A DNA stretch of 64,000 nucleotides from positions 20,201,789 through 20,265,788 of the forward strand of contig NC_087062.1 of the NCBI RefSeq assembly GCF_963678635.1, in the 5' to 3' direction. The position numbers were made by a program, and so were the translations under genes. This stretch comes from Symsagittifera roscoffensis. Lineage: Eukaryota > Xenacoelomorpha > Acoela > Convolutidae. How positions within the stretch are numbered: position 1 is the first letter of the stretch; each line of letters starts with the position of its first letter. The notes beneath the pieces are model-generated. The model was not told where the DNA came from and made no database searches. It was given only the letters and a program-made list of their open reading frames with translations. Shown in pieces: positions 26,570 through 37,654 of this stretch.

Positions 26570-27487
26570 TGGCATTCGACCAGAATGTGAAAAATGCAAT
26601 CTCTGCAGAATTCGAATTTTTAGCAGCGAGCCTTCCGGATTGGTGATTATTAAGAATTAAGAACGTTATTGGAACGATTGGCCAAACGGTGAGGGCTGGA
26701 ATATTCTGGTATTTTAAAATTTCAAAAATTCGAATTATGACGTCATATTTCTGAGAAACGTCAGAAAAGGCCATTTTGGCTAAAACCAGAAAGAAAAACA
26801 GAACAACATTAGCTGCGCTAACAACAACTACGAAATCGAGATTGGAAAACGACAACGAGTTGCAGGAATAGCAGTGAACACTCCGAGTTGCAACTATTGT
26901 GTCGCTACAATAGTTGCAAGGCCGTTGCAGACAAAGGTGAAGGGTGGAGGACAGCCTTCCGGATTAAGAAGAAATCAAGATTAGCGAGCTTGATTCAGTG
27001 GATTCAAGAATCCGGAAGGGTTTCGGGACTGAAACTTTTAGCCTGTTATATAGACTTTTAGCTTCTTGTCATGTCCTGATCTGAATTTAATTAACATCTA
27101 GATTCATTTTGATAAGGATGAGAAGCTAGGAGTTGGGGGAAAGGGTCGATCCATCTTCGATGGAGATGATGATTTTTATCTACTGAGCAAAAACAATAGT
27201 AATATAATAAGTAGTAGCCCTGTTTTTAGGAGTGACCTCGTGGTCTGGGGACACTGAGACCCAGCCATGAGCTCACTATTTCTGCATGTAATCTAGTTAA
27301 TTTGAGTGTTTTGACCGAAGCCGAAAGCAGTAACGTTTTTGTCGACCCGATGTTAGAAAGACCACCGAAAAGTACTGGCTTGGTAGAGACGGTGAAAAGC
27401 ATGCAAAGCTCTGTTTAGACGTTAGCCAGTCGTCTTAAGACTTAGTTTTGTCTTCCGTCGATATGTATCTTCCGAGCGAATGTTACA
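26570..27487 (+). repeat. 3' long terminal repeat
   Basis: 918 bp, collinear with 3283-4201, with scattered substitutions and a few small indels. Ends are TGGCATTCGACCAG and GCGAATGTTACA. The differences between the two LTRs show that the insertion has had time to decay, in line with the stops in gag and pol. Confidence 0.93.
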
Positions 27488-27629
27488 AGCTCTTGTTCTC
27501 GTGCATGAAGACCTATCTTTCGTTTTATACATGTAGTTTTTTAAAATTCTTACGATACTTCTCAATTTTTCATTCTTGAATTATTGTCTTTTCAGAAGTT
27601 TTGAATTTAGACTTCTTCTGCCCTTAGAC

Positions 27630-28517
27630 CAGGGATATCGATTCGAATCCGAGTATTCGACCCGAATACCGAGTATTCGGCACTTCGAAGCCGAATCCGA
27701 ATATTAAAATTTTGAAATCCGAATATCGAATCCGAATATTTTTTTTTTTGCCGAATACCGAATAATCCAGGGTCCACTGCTAAAAAACCCGAATATTCCG
27801 AATATTGGTTTACTGTTTTGTTTCACAATATTTTTCTGTTTTTTTTTAAGATGGCTAATGTAGAAGAGTCTGATGTCGCTGCCGAGTGCGAGTATAGAAA
27901 AGAAAAAGGAGTGGCAAAATGGCATGAAAAATTTCTTGTGGAATATCGAGGTGGTAGAAAAATCCAGAGCGCCTATTTTCTTTATGCCGACTCAGTCGCA
28001 ACTACTTACAAAATCGATTATCACCTGAGAATCATTCACGAAATGTTTTCTTAAATAAGAATAAAAGGTTTTTGAAATAAAACTGTTCATTAGCAAACTT
28101 GTTTTAAAATTACGGTCTCTTTTTTAAATAGTGTCACTCGATTTAGCTCGAAAAACTGGGTTGTCACTAATTTTTAACAGTTTTTAGCGATCTCAGTCGA
28201 TTTAGCTCGAAAAACTGGGTTGTGAGTTGTGACTGATTTTTAACATTTACTCACTCCCGCGATTTTTACATTATTACGCAAGTCCCAGCCAATTCTAGTT
28301 GAAAAATGCTATGTTCAATACTTTTTATAGAATTTGTTGTATCAAACTTTTATGCTAAGTTTTTTGGGAAAATAACCAAATATCCGAATAGTTGTTCGAG
28401 TAGTAACATTTGGCCGAATCCGAATAGTAAGGGCACTATTCGGCCGAAGTCGAATATCGAATAGTTGGGCCGCGGCGAATAACGAATATCAAAAAATCCG
28501 AGTATTCGACATCCCTG
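27630..28517 (+). mobile_element. Non-autonomous hAT DNA transposon
   Basis: 888 bp bounded by an exact 8-bp target duplication CCTTAGAC (27622-27629 and 28518-28525). Its ends are inverted: CAGGGATATCG...GAGTATTCGA on the left and TCCGAGTATTCGACATCCCTG on the right. An 8-bp duplication with CAGGGATG-type ends is diagnostic of hAT transposons. Both subterminal regions are filled with CCGAATA/ATTCGG words in both orientations, as expected for transposase-binding sites. It encodes no transposase, only a short frame. Confidence 0.9.
27851..28054 (+). pseudogene. Degenerate BED-type zinc-finger ORF inside the hAT element
   Basis: 67 codons from ATG 27851. The layout W..F.(~25).. T..L..HLRIIH resembles the N-terminal BED finger of hAT transposases. 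However, the two cysteines expected in the CxxC knuckle are absent (SAYFLYADS stands there), so it could not bind zinc. It is probably the truncated relic of a transposase first exon. Confidence 0.5.
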
Positions 28518-28525
28518 CCTTAGAC

Positions 28526-29428
28526 ACATTCTGTTCTTAGACCATTCTGCTTATTGAGTGGCTACCGTTTCTTATCCAATAGCTTTCAAAGATCAATTGC
28601 AGCCGCACCTGTGCTGAAATTTTTCTGAATAAGATTCATAAGAACTTGAGCACGTGCACCAAGGAACCCAGGGCAGGTAGTTTTGCTTAAGCAAAAAATC
28701 TCCCTGGCATTACAGTTTGCGAACACTGACTGTGTAATCGGCAGTATGAATGATATAAACCAGTCTCGAAGACTTTTATTTTTTTAATAGAGATAAGGGA
28801 ACTAAAGCGCAGCTTTTTGATAAGTATATGATAGACTCGTAGCCTCATATAAGGTCAGTCTTTTTAATTCACTTCCAACTCCGGTTAATTCTGTGCAGGT
28901 ATTTTTGTTTATCAATCTGATTGGCTTGATTCCCAACCATCTAACTCTCTTTACTTCTATCCATATTATACTTTACTCTTCCAGATCTAGAAATTTCCTA
29001 GGATTTTGACTGGATAATGTGATGAAGGGACTCCTGTCTGTAACCTCGGTGTCTATGATATTTTCGAGCTTCCGATTACATTATTATGAAAAAAAAGTTT
29101 TAAAAAAATGCACGGTTTTTGAAGTGCATAAAGCATACTGTAGAAAAACACATCCTACAATATTTTTTTTCTGAATGTTTTGAACCTCAATGCAAGGCTC
29201 AAAAATGTGAAAAAGCTAACAAATGTTGAAGAAAGTCCATGCTATGGAGAAACTCATCAAAATAAAATTCATTTTATTACAATTTGATATTTTTTGGCTT
29301 GAAGTCCCTATTTTTACGACTCGACTTGAAGTCCCGCCGGCTTGATGTCCGGCTCCTCGCTTTTGCAACGGCTTTTCCTCATGGTAATTTAATTGTTTTA
29401 GCACGTTTTGTATACATTTTTATTACAG
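28526..29428. other. Intergenic region upstream of VPS26C
   Basis: About 900 bases of AT-rich DNA without a recognisable gene or repeat. Promoter elements of VPS26C would be expected here, but I cannot identify them by eye. Confidence 0.5.
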
Positions 29429-29433
29429 GAGAA

Positions 29434-32400
29434 ATGTCAACTCCAATCGTAATGGAAATTAAATTGAAGCGTGTGAACAAAATCTACCGAGAAGGGGTTT
29501 GTATATCGTTTTTTTTTGTCCGAGCTAGCAGTTAATTGAGCTCTATTTTTAGGAATAATATACCAGTCAAACTTTGATTTCAGGAATCGCTTAGTGGAAT
29601 TCTTGTTATTAATTCAAAAACAGACTTGAACCATCAAGGTATCAATCTATACATCGATGGAACTGTTGGGCTTTCACTCAGCAGCAAAAATGTGGGGGTG
29701 TTCGAAGCTTTCTACAACAGTGTTAAAGTTAGTAGATTTGGTTGGCTGGCATATAATAAGTGACTAAATTTTATAGCTATTAACAAATTTATCAAACAGA
29801 CAGCGTTTTAAATTTTTTGAAATAACTCTGACCTTGAGACAAGGAAATGGCGTTAAAACTGCAACCATTTTTACAAAACTGCATTTGAACTGACAATTGA
29901 GCTATGGAAAATGATTGCACTTTTTCGGATAATTTCATTTTTCAAGAGCGCAATTGAAAAAACTTTTTCATTCAACAACGATTTGCCATGCAGTTTTTGA
30001 GAGCAAAAAAACAAAATGTCGACAAAAAAGGCAAACGCAAAACTTCAAAGAAGTGTTTCAATTGAGTTTAAATTTGAAGGTCAGAACTATTTCAGAAATT
30101 TAATACATGGAGTCCGATAGATTTGTAAAAAGATATAAACAACCAACTTTTCAGCCATTTATTTTTTCATCATAAAATAAGGATTAAACTACACCGAACT
30201 AAAATAATTTAGACAAAACCGAAAGGCTTTTAGGTAAGTACCTTATCTCTGAGACAATCAAATTGCTAACAGGTGCCAATTCAAGTTCAAGCTTCTGCAA
30301 GTCTATTAGTTGATAAGTATACACTTATGTGTTGTTTGAAGACCGATTTATTTTAGCCAGTTAACGTTCTCCACTATACAGTTGAAGTTGCCAAGTCAGG
30401 AAAACTGCCCAATGGCAAAACAGAATTCCCATTTGAAGTGCCGTTGAGTCCGAAAAGTTCTGCAAAAATGCTTTATGAAACATACCAAGGAGTCTATGTC
30501 AATGTCTCAGTAAGTCATTAATTTAGCTAGTGGATTTTTGTCTACCTATAAGGTTATCTTTGAGCTTTTTGTTTCAGTACACGATCAAATCAGAAATGAA
30601 AACCGGACTCTTAAAAAAAGACAAACTTGAACAGGTTGAATTCTTCGTAGAATATCCCCCGGTTGTTCCCGAGGACCTAGTCAATTCGAAATATGTGGAC
30701 TTCAGTTTAGAACCAGAGAAACTAAAAATCAAAGACGTGAGTTTCTATTTTAATTCATTATAGTTTTCAGTGCATAATGTCCAGCAGCGATAAAAAGATG
30801 CCTATGTTTTAGAAGAATTTGGTGGTCCCAGATTTCAAAGTAGTCGGAACAATGGACAACACTGTGCATAGTATATTGAAACCGTACACTGGAACAGTAA
30901 ATGAAATGTCTTATGGCTCTTTTTACCTATTTCGAGCTTAATTTTAATCTAATTCTACTACCCATGAAAATTATAGAAATTAGCGCAAAAATCAAAAGTA
31001 GGGCTCAAGTAGGTTTGGTTTGTTCAAAGAATTTTTCCAAGAAATAATTTATCGAAAAAATTCAACTATTTTTTTGCGTCACTGACTGGGCGAAACATTC
31101 CGTGATACTTGCACAGCAACCACGTACTTGTACTGTTGTTTTGAAAGTAGCAGACAGTGTCCGTCATTCTATGGTAGCAATTTTCCAAATGTCGCATACA
31201 ACAATTTTAGTAAGCCTACAAGGCAGATGGCCCAGAAGTTAGTCAATGGCAAAAAAAATCTCGTGCAAAATTCCCAGCGTGTTTGGTAAAGAAGAATCTT
31301 AATTGAGTGTTGTAGTTTCCATTGAATTGTTAGGTTTATTTAGATCAAAGTTGTCCATTCTCATACTCCAATCAGGTCCATAGAAGTGCAGCTGGTACGA
31401 GTAGAAACATGTGGATGTGCTGAAGGATACTCTAAAGATGGTGAGACGATATTTTTGTTCCGATCATTGAAAATGGAGAGGAACTTTGTATGCGGTCGTG
31501 TTTTATATTTTTTTCTTGTTTTCCACGCAAAATTAGGTACCACAAGGGGCTCTTTTCCAGTTCCCCCCCCCCCCCCCTTTCAAATTCAACTTTGAAAAGC
31601 TCATTTAACTTTGTCATAATGCAATGAAATTTGGCGTGGTGAACAAAGTAAAACAAACATAAACCTCGGTATTTTGAAAGGTGGGGGGGAAACTGGAAAA
31701 GAGCCCCACAAGGAATCATCGGACTGGGTTGAGTGACATATTATATTAAATCACTTTCAGTCTTGATTCGAACCACATTAAAAATTCTCAAACTTTTTTT
31801 CTCTTGTCGAGAAAAACCGGTAGGAAATTTCTGATTTTTCGTCTTACTTCGAGCAAATAAAGCGAGCGAGAAGTCTTAAAAGCTTACAATAGCTTAATTT
31901 AAAACGCAAAAAAATTAGTTTTATTTGGGTAACATTAATTTACATTGAGTATTTTAGCGCCTTTTCAAAAAACTTGAAATTTTTTTTTTCGATTTTGTAT
32001 TTCTGATAATTTTTCTACAAAAATTGCTTCTCAATTTGCTTATTTTAGTATGGCTGTCGAATATACTTAATGCCCAGTTTTTTGTTCAGCTCCTTTAATC
32101 ACACCACTCCGATTTTTTTTTGTTATATTGTATTTATTTTTGTAAAACTATTTTTGTTGAAAAAAAGGTTTGTGTTTTTTCAAGACTGGTCGGAAGATTC
32201 TGTGCGATTTGCACAGTAACCTGCTATCCTTGTTTTTAATATGGAATTTCTTATTTTTATCTTAACTTCTGCGTGCGTGCGCTGCTCATGAGGTTTAATT
32301 AGCCTTTCTTCATTTGAAAATGATTTAGAACCAGCAGGGTACTTACTCTGTCATGGATGCCATGAATAAGAAACTATATCATGGCAAAACCTTTGAAATA

Positions 32401-33209
32401 GCATACGTATATGCTAATGCTAATTTTTTGTCACATGCACGCTTTCGAATTCATGTCTTACTTAGTGAGAGAAAATGAAAGAAACAAATGAGCATTAAGT
32501 TTCTAGGACTATTTTTATGATAATAGTTCTAAGGGAGATGACATCCAAATCAAAAAAATATGTAAGAATGACTTTGCTGGTTTTTTAAAATCCACTTTTA
32601 TTTTGCAGTGACGGAGATTCAGAACATCCAGATAGCAGACGGGGATGTGTGCCGGGGTCTGGACATCCCGATTTACATGATATTCCCCAGGCTGTTTTCA
32701 TGTCCCTCAGTCCAGGCAAACAATTTCAAAATAGGCTAGTAAAGAAGCTCTCCATTGATCTGTATTAGCAATCAAGTAAATTATTACACTTGTGAGCGTA
32801 GTTTCATAACGCCAAAATAGCGAGCGTGGTGTCATATTACAAAATCTACGGTTTTTCCGACCTAACTCGCAAATAAAACTGCTCTTTTTGTGGAATTTTT
32901 GTAGCATGTAGGGTTTGGGGCTTAAACGTCAGCGACTCACGTCAGGGCATTCCTTTTGAAAACTTGGATGTCTGTGCAATTCCCGTAGAGTTTATTTATT
33001 TTTCAAAATTCTTTATTTTGATTTTTTTCTCTTTTTTGACCCTGATAAGTAATTGGCGATTTTCTTGCTTGTTTGGCGAGATGCAGCTTCACTTCTGTGT
33101 AGCTTTTGTTTCCGTTTCAGAGTTCGAAGTCAATTTGGTGATAGTGTTTAATGACAGTAAACACACTTGCGTGACAGAAAACTTCCCAATTCTTATAGGC
33201 AGATATTAA
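29434..33209 (+). CDS. VPS26C: VPS26C (DSCR3), arrestin-like subunit of Retriever, 8 exons
   Basis: Exons: 29434-29496, 29584-29727, 30357-30509, 30578-30736, 30813-30896, 31344-31440, 32609-32734, 33121-33209. All joints keep frame and give 304 residues, against 297 in human. The product is the VPS26-like subunit of the Retriever complex, which with Commander recycles membrane cargo from endosomes. Diagnostic stretches are GVFEAFYNSVK, MLYETYQGVYVNV, VQLVRVETCGCAEGYSKD, IQNIQIADGDVCRGLDIPIY and the C-terminal TENFPILIGRY. All introns are GT-AG except intron 7, whose donor is GC (AAATAG|GCTAGTAA). An acceptor-like TTTTTATTACAG ends five bases before the ATG, so a 5' UTR intron or trans-splicing is likely. 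A MITE sits in intron 6. Confidence 0.95.
31547..31706. mobile_element. 160-bp MITE in VPS26C intron 6
   Basis: Terminal inverted repeats of ~35 bp (GGGCTCTTTTCCAGTTCCCC... and ...GGGGAAACTGGAAAAGAGCCC) enclose ~90 bp with no ORF. The sequence CACAAG occurs directly on both sides (31541-31546 and 31707-31712), a plausible 6-bp target duplication. The superfamily is not certain. Confidence 0.8.
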
Positions 33210-34171
33210 TCTGTCTCGCCTTATCACAGCAAAACCGAAAGTTCAAAATGGTGCTATCAGCTATCCTATATTCTTCAAATCAGATCATATCTATTTATTT
33301 TTATACAATTAGACATTTTAGCGATTATATTTTGCGTTCATAGAGAAGCTGTCATAAAATCATCATTGAAAAGCTTGTTTTTACCGAACTCAGTTTTTTC
33401 TCTTAATGAGAAAGGTTATTGGCACATGCTTTTGGCCATTTTTACTTATCTCGAACTCTTAAAGAGCCGTGCAAATTTATATACAAATAAAAAATGCTGG
33501 TTGTTATATACAAATAAAAATTAAAGCGGTGAAAAGAAATTATATACAAATAAAAAATGATGGTCCATAATAATGAAACATCAGATAAAAGATTTAATTT
33601 TGCTCTGCAAGTGACAGATCGGAGTTTTTTTGAAGCCAGCAAATATTAAACAAGTAGCGCTGATGTTATATGATCAATTTTTTTCTTTATATAGTTTCTT
33701 TATATCATTTATCTTCTCAGTTTATTGAATAGCTTCCAATGCTTCCTGGGATCTACTATATGAGTTTGATTTTGAGATCAATCAACGACGTTTCATCCTT
33801 CAATGCTGTACTTTTTGTCATGAAATATCGCCTTAATAAGTGTCATTGAATTTTATTGCTTGGGGTCTCCTTCATGATATCGTTTCTTGTTGAATTCAGA
33901 TTCAGTTGCTCAGAGGAAGGTAAATTAGGCTCTCCAATTACAGAAGTGCTAAGAGAAAAATAGTGAATAAGTTTGCAAATAAGATTATTTTTAATTTTCC
34001 CCATTTTTCTCTCATGGGGTTAGCTTTGAGTAATTATAAAATACTTTCAGCCATAAAAGATTCTTGAAGTTTTACAAAGAAACCGTAAAGTTGAAATTCG
34101 AAAGCAAAATTGTGTCGAAGTCAACAGTGCCGTTTGCAGATAGGTTTGATTAATTTTCTATCTACTTAAAC
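33210..34171. other. Intergenic region between VPS26C and the BT1-like gene
   Basis: No gene is visible. At 33475-33560 there are three copies of TTATATACAAATAAAAA spaced 20-45 bases apart. These AATAAA-containing words are the first candidate poly(A) signals after VPS26C. An acceptor-like CCGTTTGCAG lies near 34140, about 30 bases upstream of the next start codon. Confidence 0.5.
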
Positions 34172-35818
34172 ATGAGGTCACAGGATGGGCTAAAAGGTGA
34201 CATTACGCCGTCGAAGGTACAAGAGATTGCCCAAACGGAGGAGAAACTGCTTTCTCAATCGAGCGACGACGCAATTTCAGATATTCGATCATCGACGCAA
34301 AAATGCAGAGGACTTTATCTTCATTACTTTCTGCAGTCATTGTTCAAGCAGTTCATAAACGGGACCAACTATGCGTTTTTCGTTCGCTATTTGAACAGTC
34401 CGGGACATATGTCAACTGCAGTCAGGTCCTTTTGGAACGTCCTCTGGACATTCAAATTCGTTTTTGCCATTATGAGTGACATCTTACCAATTTGCAGTCT
34501 TAAAAGAAAGCCATATATCATTTTGGGATGGTGCTTGTCTTTTTGTGGAATATTGTTAGCTTGCTTAGTACCTTTTCCTGATTCTCATTTTGCAGTTGAA
34601 GAAATCAACGGAACTTGCTCTGTATCCGGTGATTTACTAAATCCGCAGTCTACAGAGTATGTGCTAATTTACGTGTTGCTCTTGGGATTGGCGAAGTTTG
34701 GAGTTGCTATTATGGATTGTTCGGCTGATGGACGATTAGTCGAAATCACTCGATCAGAACCGACGGCAAAAAGAGGATCGGCTGTTGCGATTGGTCATTT
34801 GATGCAAAAAATTGGGGTGTTCGGCACCTCAATTGTGATCATTTTGTCGTTAAACTCGCCAGAATACGGAGGTAGTTTTTGTTTTGGCTTATCGTTTGAC
34901 ACTTTACTCGTTTGTTTTGCTTTTGTTCCAGTAGTTGCGTTGTTCATTACATTGCTTTGCGTCGAAGAGCCACCAGTTCGACCAGGAGACAAAATATCTG
35001 CGTTTAAATGGCTCGAAATGTTATGGAAAAAACTACAGGAATCTGCTTTTATACGAATAGCAGCCTTTGTTTTCTTCTACGTGTTTGCATATAATTTCAG
35101 ATCACCAGCGCGTGTCAGCATTTCTAGGAACTGGGCGAATGTTTCACCCATGGCCAATGCCGTTTTCGGAATCATTTCCTTACTATTGCACAGTGTAGGG
35201 GTTGTGATCTACAAACAATGTCTGTTGAAAGTGAGCTGGCGGTATTTAGTGTTCTTTGGGTTCATCTTCTGCACTGCACCGAATATAATTGTAGAATACA
35301 TGACAATTTTTGATATATGGCGAAACGAGTATTTCTATTTCACAGATGATGTCTTAGAGGCAATTCCTGAGGGAATCCTGTACATAATCATCATGCAGGT
35401 TTCCTCTGAAATATGCGGCAGGCATTTTGAAGGCTCGGTGTTTGCAATTATGATGAGTGTTTACACGATATCAATAGCATTTGCAAGGTCGTTATCGAAT
35501 TTACTCGGTTCATTTTTTGATGTGTCTTACTCTGAGCGATTCTTACGAGATAACGAAAAAGACAGGTTTGCTGTTTTTGCATCGGTCCTGGCAGCTTATG
35601 CGGTCAAGTTTGTTCTTTTGCCCTTGATATTGTTATTGTTACCCAGACAACGTGAACATTTGTCATCGCTTGCTAAAAAGTCGAAGGCTTCATCTAGAAA
35701 TGCGATTATATTCGTTGTTGTTTTCAGCTCAGCTATAGCGTATTCAATGGTAACATCGCTGTTAGCTGTTAATAGCAGAACTTCGTGTCTATCCATAGCT
35801 GGAGGAAAAGGTTGTTAG
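34172..35818 (+). CDS. BT1-family (folate-biopterin-like) membrane transporter, intronless
   Basis: 548 codons from ATG 34172 to TAG. A ~45-residue hydrophilic head is followed by about 11-12 hydrophobic segments, the major-facilitator layout. MSDILPICSLKRKPYIILGW (residue ~102 on) matches the 'sD..Pi.g.rRkPYi..Gw' loop of BT1 proteins (Pfam PF03092). MDCSADGRLVEITRSEPTAKRG (residue ~178 on) matches the 'D..aDa..ve..r.ep...G' helix of the same family. BT1 members carry folates or pterins in kinetoplastids and plants; the substrate here is unknown. They are common in protists, plants and oomycetes and not a standard animal gene. The lack of introns beside two intron-rich genes suggests a retrocopy or a transferred gene. 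It is open and apparently functional. Confidence 0.75.
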   Translation: MRSQDGLKGDITPSKVQEIAQTEEKLLSQSSDDAISDIRSSTQKCRGLYLHYFLQSLFKQFINGTNYAFFVRYLNSPGHMSTAVRSFWNVLWTFKFVFAIMSDILPICSLKRKPYIILGWCLSFCGILLACLVPFPDSHFAVEEINGTCSVSGDLLNPQSTEYVLIYVLLLGLAKFGVAIMDCSADGRLVEITRSEPTAKRGSAVAIGHLMQKIGVFGTSIVIILSLNSPEYGGSFCFGLSFDTLLVCFAFVPVVALFITLLCVEEPPVRPGDKISAFKWLEMLWKKLQESAFIRIAAFVFFYVFAYNFRSPARVSISRNWANVSPMANAVFGIISLLLHSVGVVIYKQCLLKVSWRYLVFFGFIFCTAPNIIVEYMTIFDIWRNEYFYFTDDVLEAIPEGILYIIIMQVSSEICGRHFEGSVFAIMMSVYTISIAFARSLSNLLGSFFDVSYSERFLRDNEKDRFAVFASVLAAYAVKFVLLPLILLLLPRQREHLSSLAKKSKASSRNAIIFVVVFSSAIAYSMVTSLLAVNSRTSCLSIAGGKGC

Positions 35819-36357
35819 TCTTAAACAGGCTAAACTAAAAATGAGTTTGAAACTAATGCTAATAATATTTTGAACTGTAAGATTGCAAAACTAATCTTGT
35901 AAATATTTTTTGTAAAATAGTTGAGGATTTTGAGGATTACTTTCAGTTGAATTCAATACCTTTCACCCAGTTTTTTGAGACTTCACGAGCGGAAACTGTT
36001 GATAATCAGCCCTTATCTTGTTCTCCTTTCAAAGCAGTGCTAAACATTTGGCTGTCTAAACAAAAAGCTCTATAATGAGATGGCTTAAGTTCATCCGGTT
36101 AACGGTACGAGTTCGATTTGAAACGATTTATGAAAATGAGGCGTTGAATGGATTTTTACCTCACTTAAGCATCATTTTTATAGTGGAACCAGGATTTTTA
36201 CAACGTTGTCTAAGAAGAAATTTTATGTTTGCCGCTGCTAATTGGTCCGCTGTAGCAGGTAAATTAACAACTCAGTTAATAAGTCATATCGGGGTTGGAC
36301 GAATTACTCCGTGCATTTGGCGCAACGGTAACCCTCAAACACAAGTGAATGTTTTTG

Positions 36358-36427
36358 GCACCGGCTGCGAAACCACGACCTTCGTGTTAAAGGCCTTGCA
36401 TCTTAACCACTCGGTCAAGACCGCCCA
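36358..36427 (-). pseudogene. tRNA-like relic
   Basis: The - strand reads GGGCGGTCTTGACCGAGTGG, then TTAAGATGC, a CCTT/AAGG stem with a 7-base loop, and GTGGTTTCGCAGCC near the 3' end. The D-arm and T-arm words resemble tRNA A and B boxes. U33 is absent in the best-pairing loop and the acceptor stem does not close, so it is a pseudogene or the head of a SINE and not a working tRNA. Confidence 0.35.
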
Positions 36428-36953
36428 CAAAAGCGGATCTAGGCAAAGTTCACCGCAGACGTTTTTTTCTAACGTGCGAAATTGCTTTTTTTTTGCACAG
36501 TTTGCAAAGTTTCCACCAAAAGACAGCGTTTTTTGGATGCTCGTTCATCAAAATTAGAATATATTGGTGCCAAGGGGTTTTTCAAAAAGTTTAAGGGATG
36601 TTCAGCCATAAACGGATGTCGTAAAATTGTATCAAAGGAGGCCCACGGCGAGGGCGTCCAAATTGAAAATTTTTGATTTTAGATGGCAAGGGGGGGGGGG
36701 GTTTAAAAGATGGCGGTATGGCTGCTACTACTGCTCAGAACAGTGGAAGTCCGAGACCCCTCATGGACTTGTAATTATAGCCAAGTGCTTAAATTCCAAA
36801 AAATTCACCAATGCTCAATTTCTGTCAGCTTAGTGCAGGAAACTGCTCTTAAGTTTTTTGAAATATTTTAAAGTTCTTTGATATTTGAGCAAGTAAATTC
36901 GAATCAGTTGCTAGACTTTTACTCAGTTAATTAACCGAAATCACTCCTAACAG

Positions 36954-37249
36954 CAGGGGCGGATCTAGGATTTTCTCGAGGGGGGGGGCGGATTTTTTTA
37001 AGGTCGATCAAATTGATTTTCCGAGCTCTCCTAAAAGACGCTGTTTTGGCCAAATTTTCTGCGCCGCAGGCAAACTTTTGAAAAAACCGTTCTTGAGCAT
37101 TTTGACGCTCGCGCGCTCCCCCTCAAAGTTAGTATATATTGGCGCCAAAGGCGCCTTTAAAAAAATTTTAGGGTCGGTCGGCTAAAAATGGATTTCTTAA
37201 AAAGTACCAAAGGGGGACCGCCCCCCCCCCCCCCCTAAATCCGCCCGTC
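36954..37249. mobile_element. MITE-like element with CAGGGGCGGATCTAGG end
   Basis: Begins CAGGGGCGGATCTAGGATTTTCTCGAGG and ends with the rough inverse CCTAAATCCGCCCG. The interior shares GCCAAATTTTCTGCGCCGCAGGCAAA and TTGGCGCCAAAGGCGC with the elements at 53348 and 62148. No target duplication is clear for this copy. Confidence 0.6.
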
Positions 37250-37654
37250 TACAGCCAACTGGTTAACATTAAATTTGCTGACTGACTTTTTCTTTTATTT
37301 TCTAATTGAATCACGGGCAACTATCGTTTTTTAAAAAATGGGAAATTGCTTTAAGAGATTGAATGTTTTTCGTATTCTTGACTTAAGGTTGATTTTGTGC
37401 ATTTTTACTTTGCTCTTGTAAAGCACTCAATCTAACTTACAGTCAGTATGATGCTAATTTCATAGGACTTATGTTAGTTAAAGGATATTTTTTTTTTAAT
37501 GCAAACAAACAAGGGTAGCCAGTTACTGAGCAAGTAGCAGAGAGTGTTCCGACCATAGTCTTAAAAAATAGAGTAAAAACGTCTTTTCAAATAATGTCGT
37601 TTTATCTGCGTGGTGTGATAAAAAGGATCTGAGCGAAAAACTAGAACTTACGCA

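Larger units (their letters stand above)
3283..27487 (+). mobile_element. Giant LTR retrotransposon (Ty3/Gypsy-type pol), ~24.2 kb
   Basis: Two direct LTRs of about 918 bp (3283-4201 and 26570-27487) enclose gag, protease, RT/RNase H, integrase, a macro domain and a second ~8.7-kb coding block, all on the + strand. The order PR-RT-RH-IN and the integrase C-terminal GPF/Y module place it in Ty3/Gypsy. Ordinary Gypsy elements are about 5-10 kb, so this one is two to five times longer. The LTRs differ at several dozen positions (not counted exactly), and there are in-frame stops and single-base shifts, so the insertion is not recent. No clear target-site duplication flanks the LTRs. Large LTR elements with extra ORFs are known, but I do not recognise this combination as a named family. 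Confidence 0.93.

Noticed and set aside
34172-35818. SLC33A1 acetyl-CoA transporter as the identity of the membrane protein
   Set aside because: The loop DILPICSLKRKPYIILGW and the helix ADGRLVEITRSEP fit BT1-family proteins better; SLC33A1 signature segments were not found.
36075-36557. 160-codon + strand ORF
   Set aside because: It runs through a tRNA-like relic and MITE-like sequence, shows no domain, and its codons look random.
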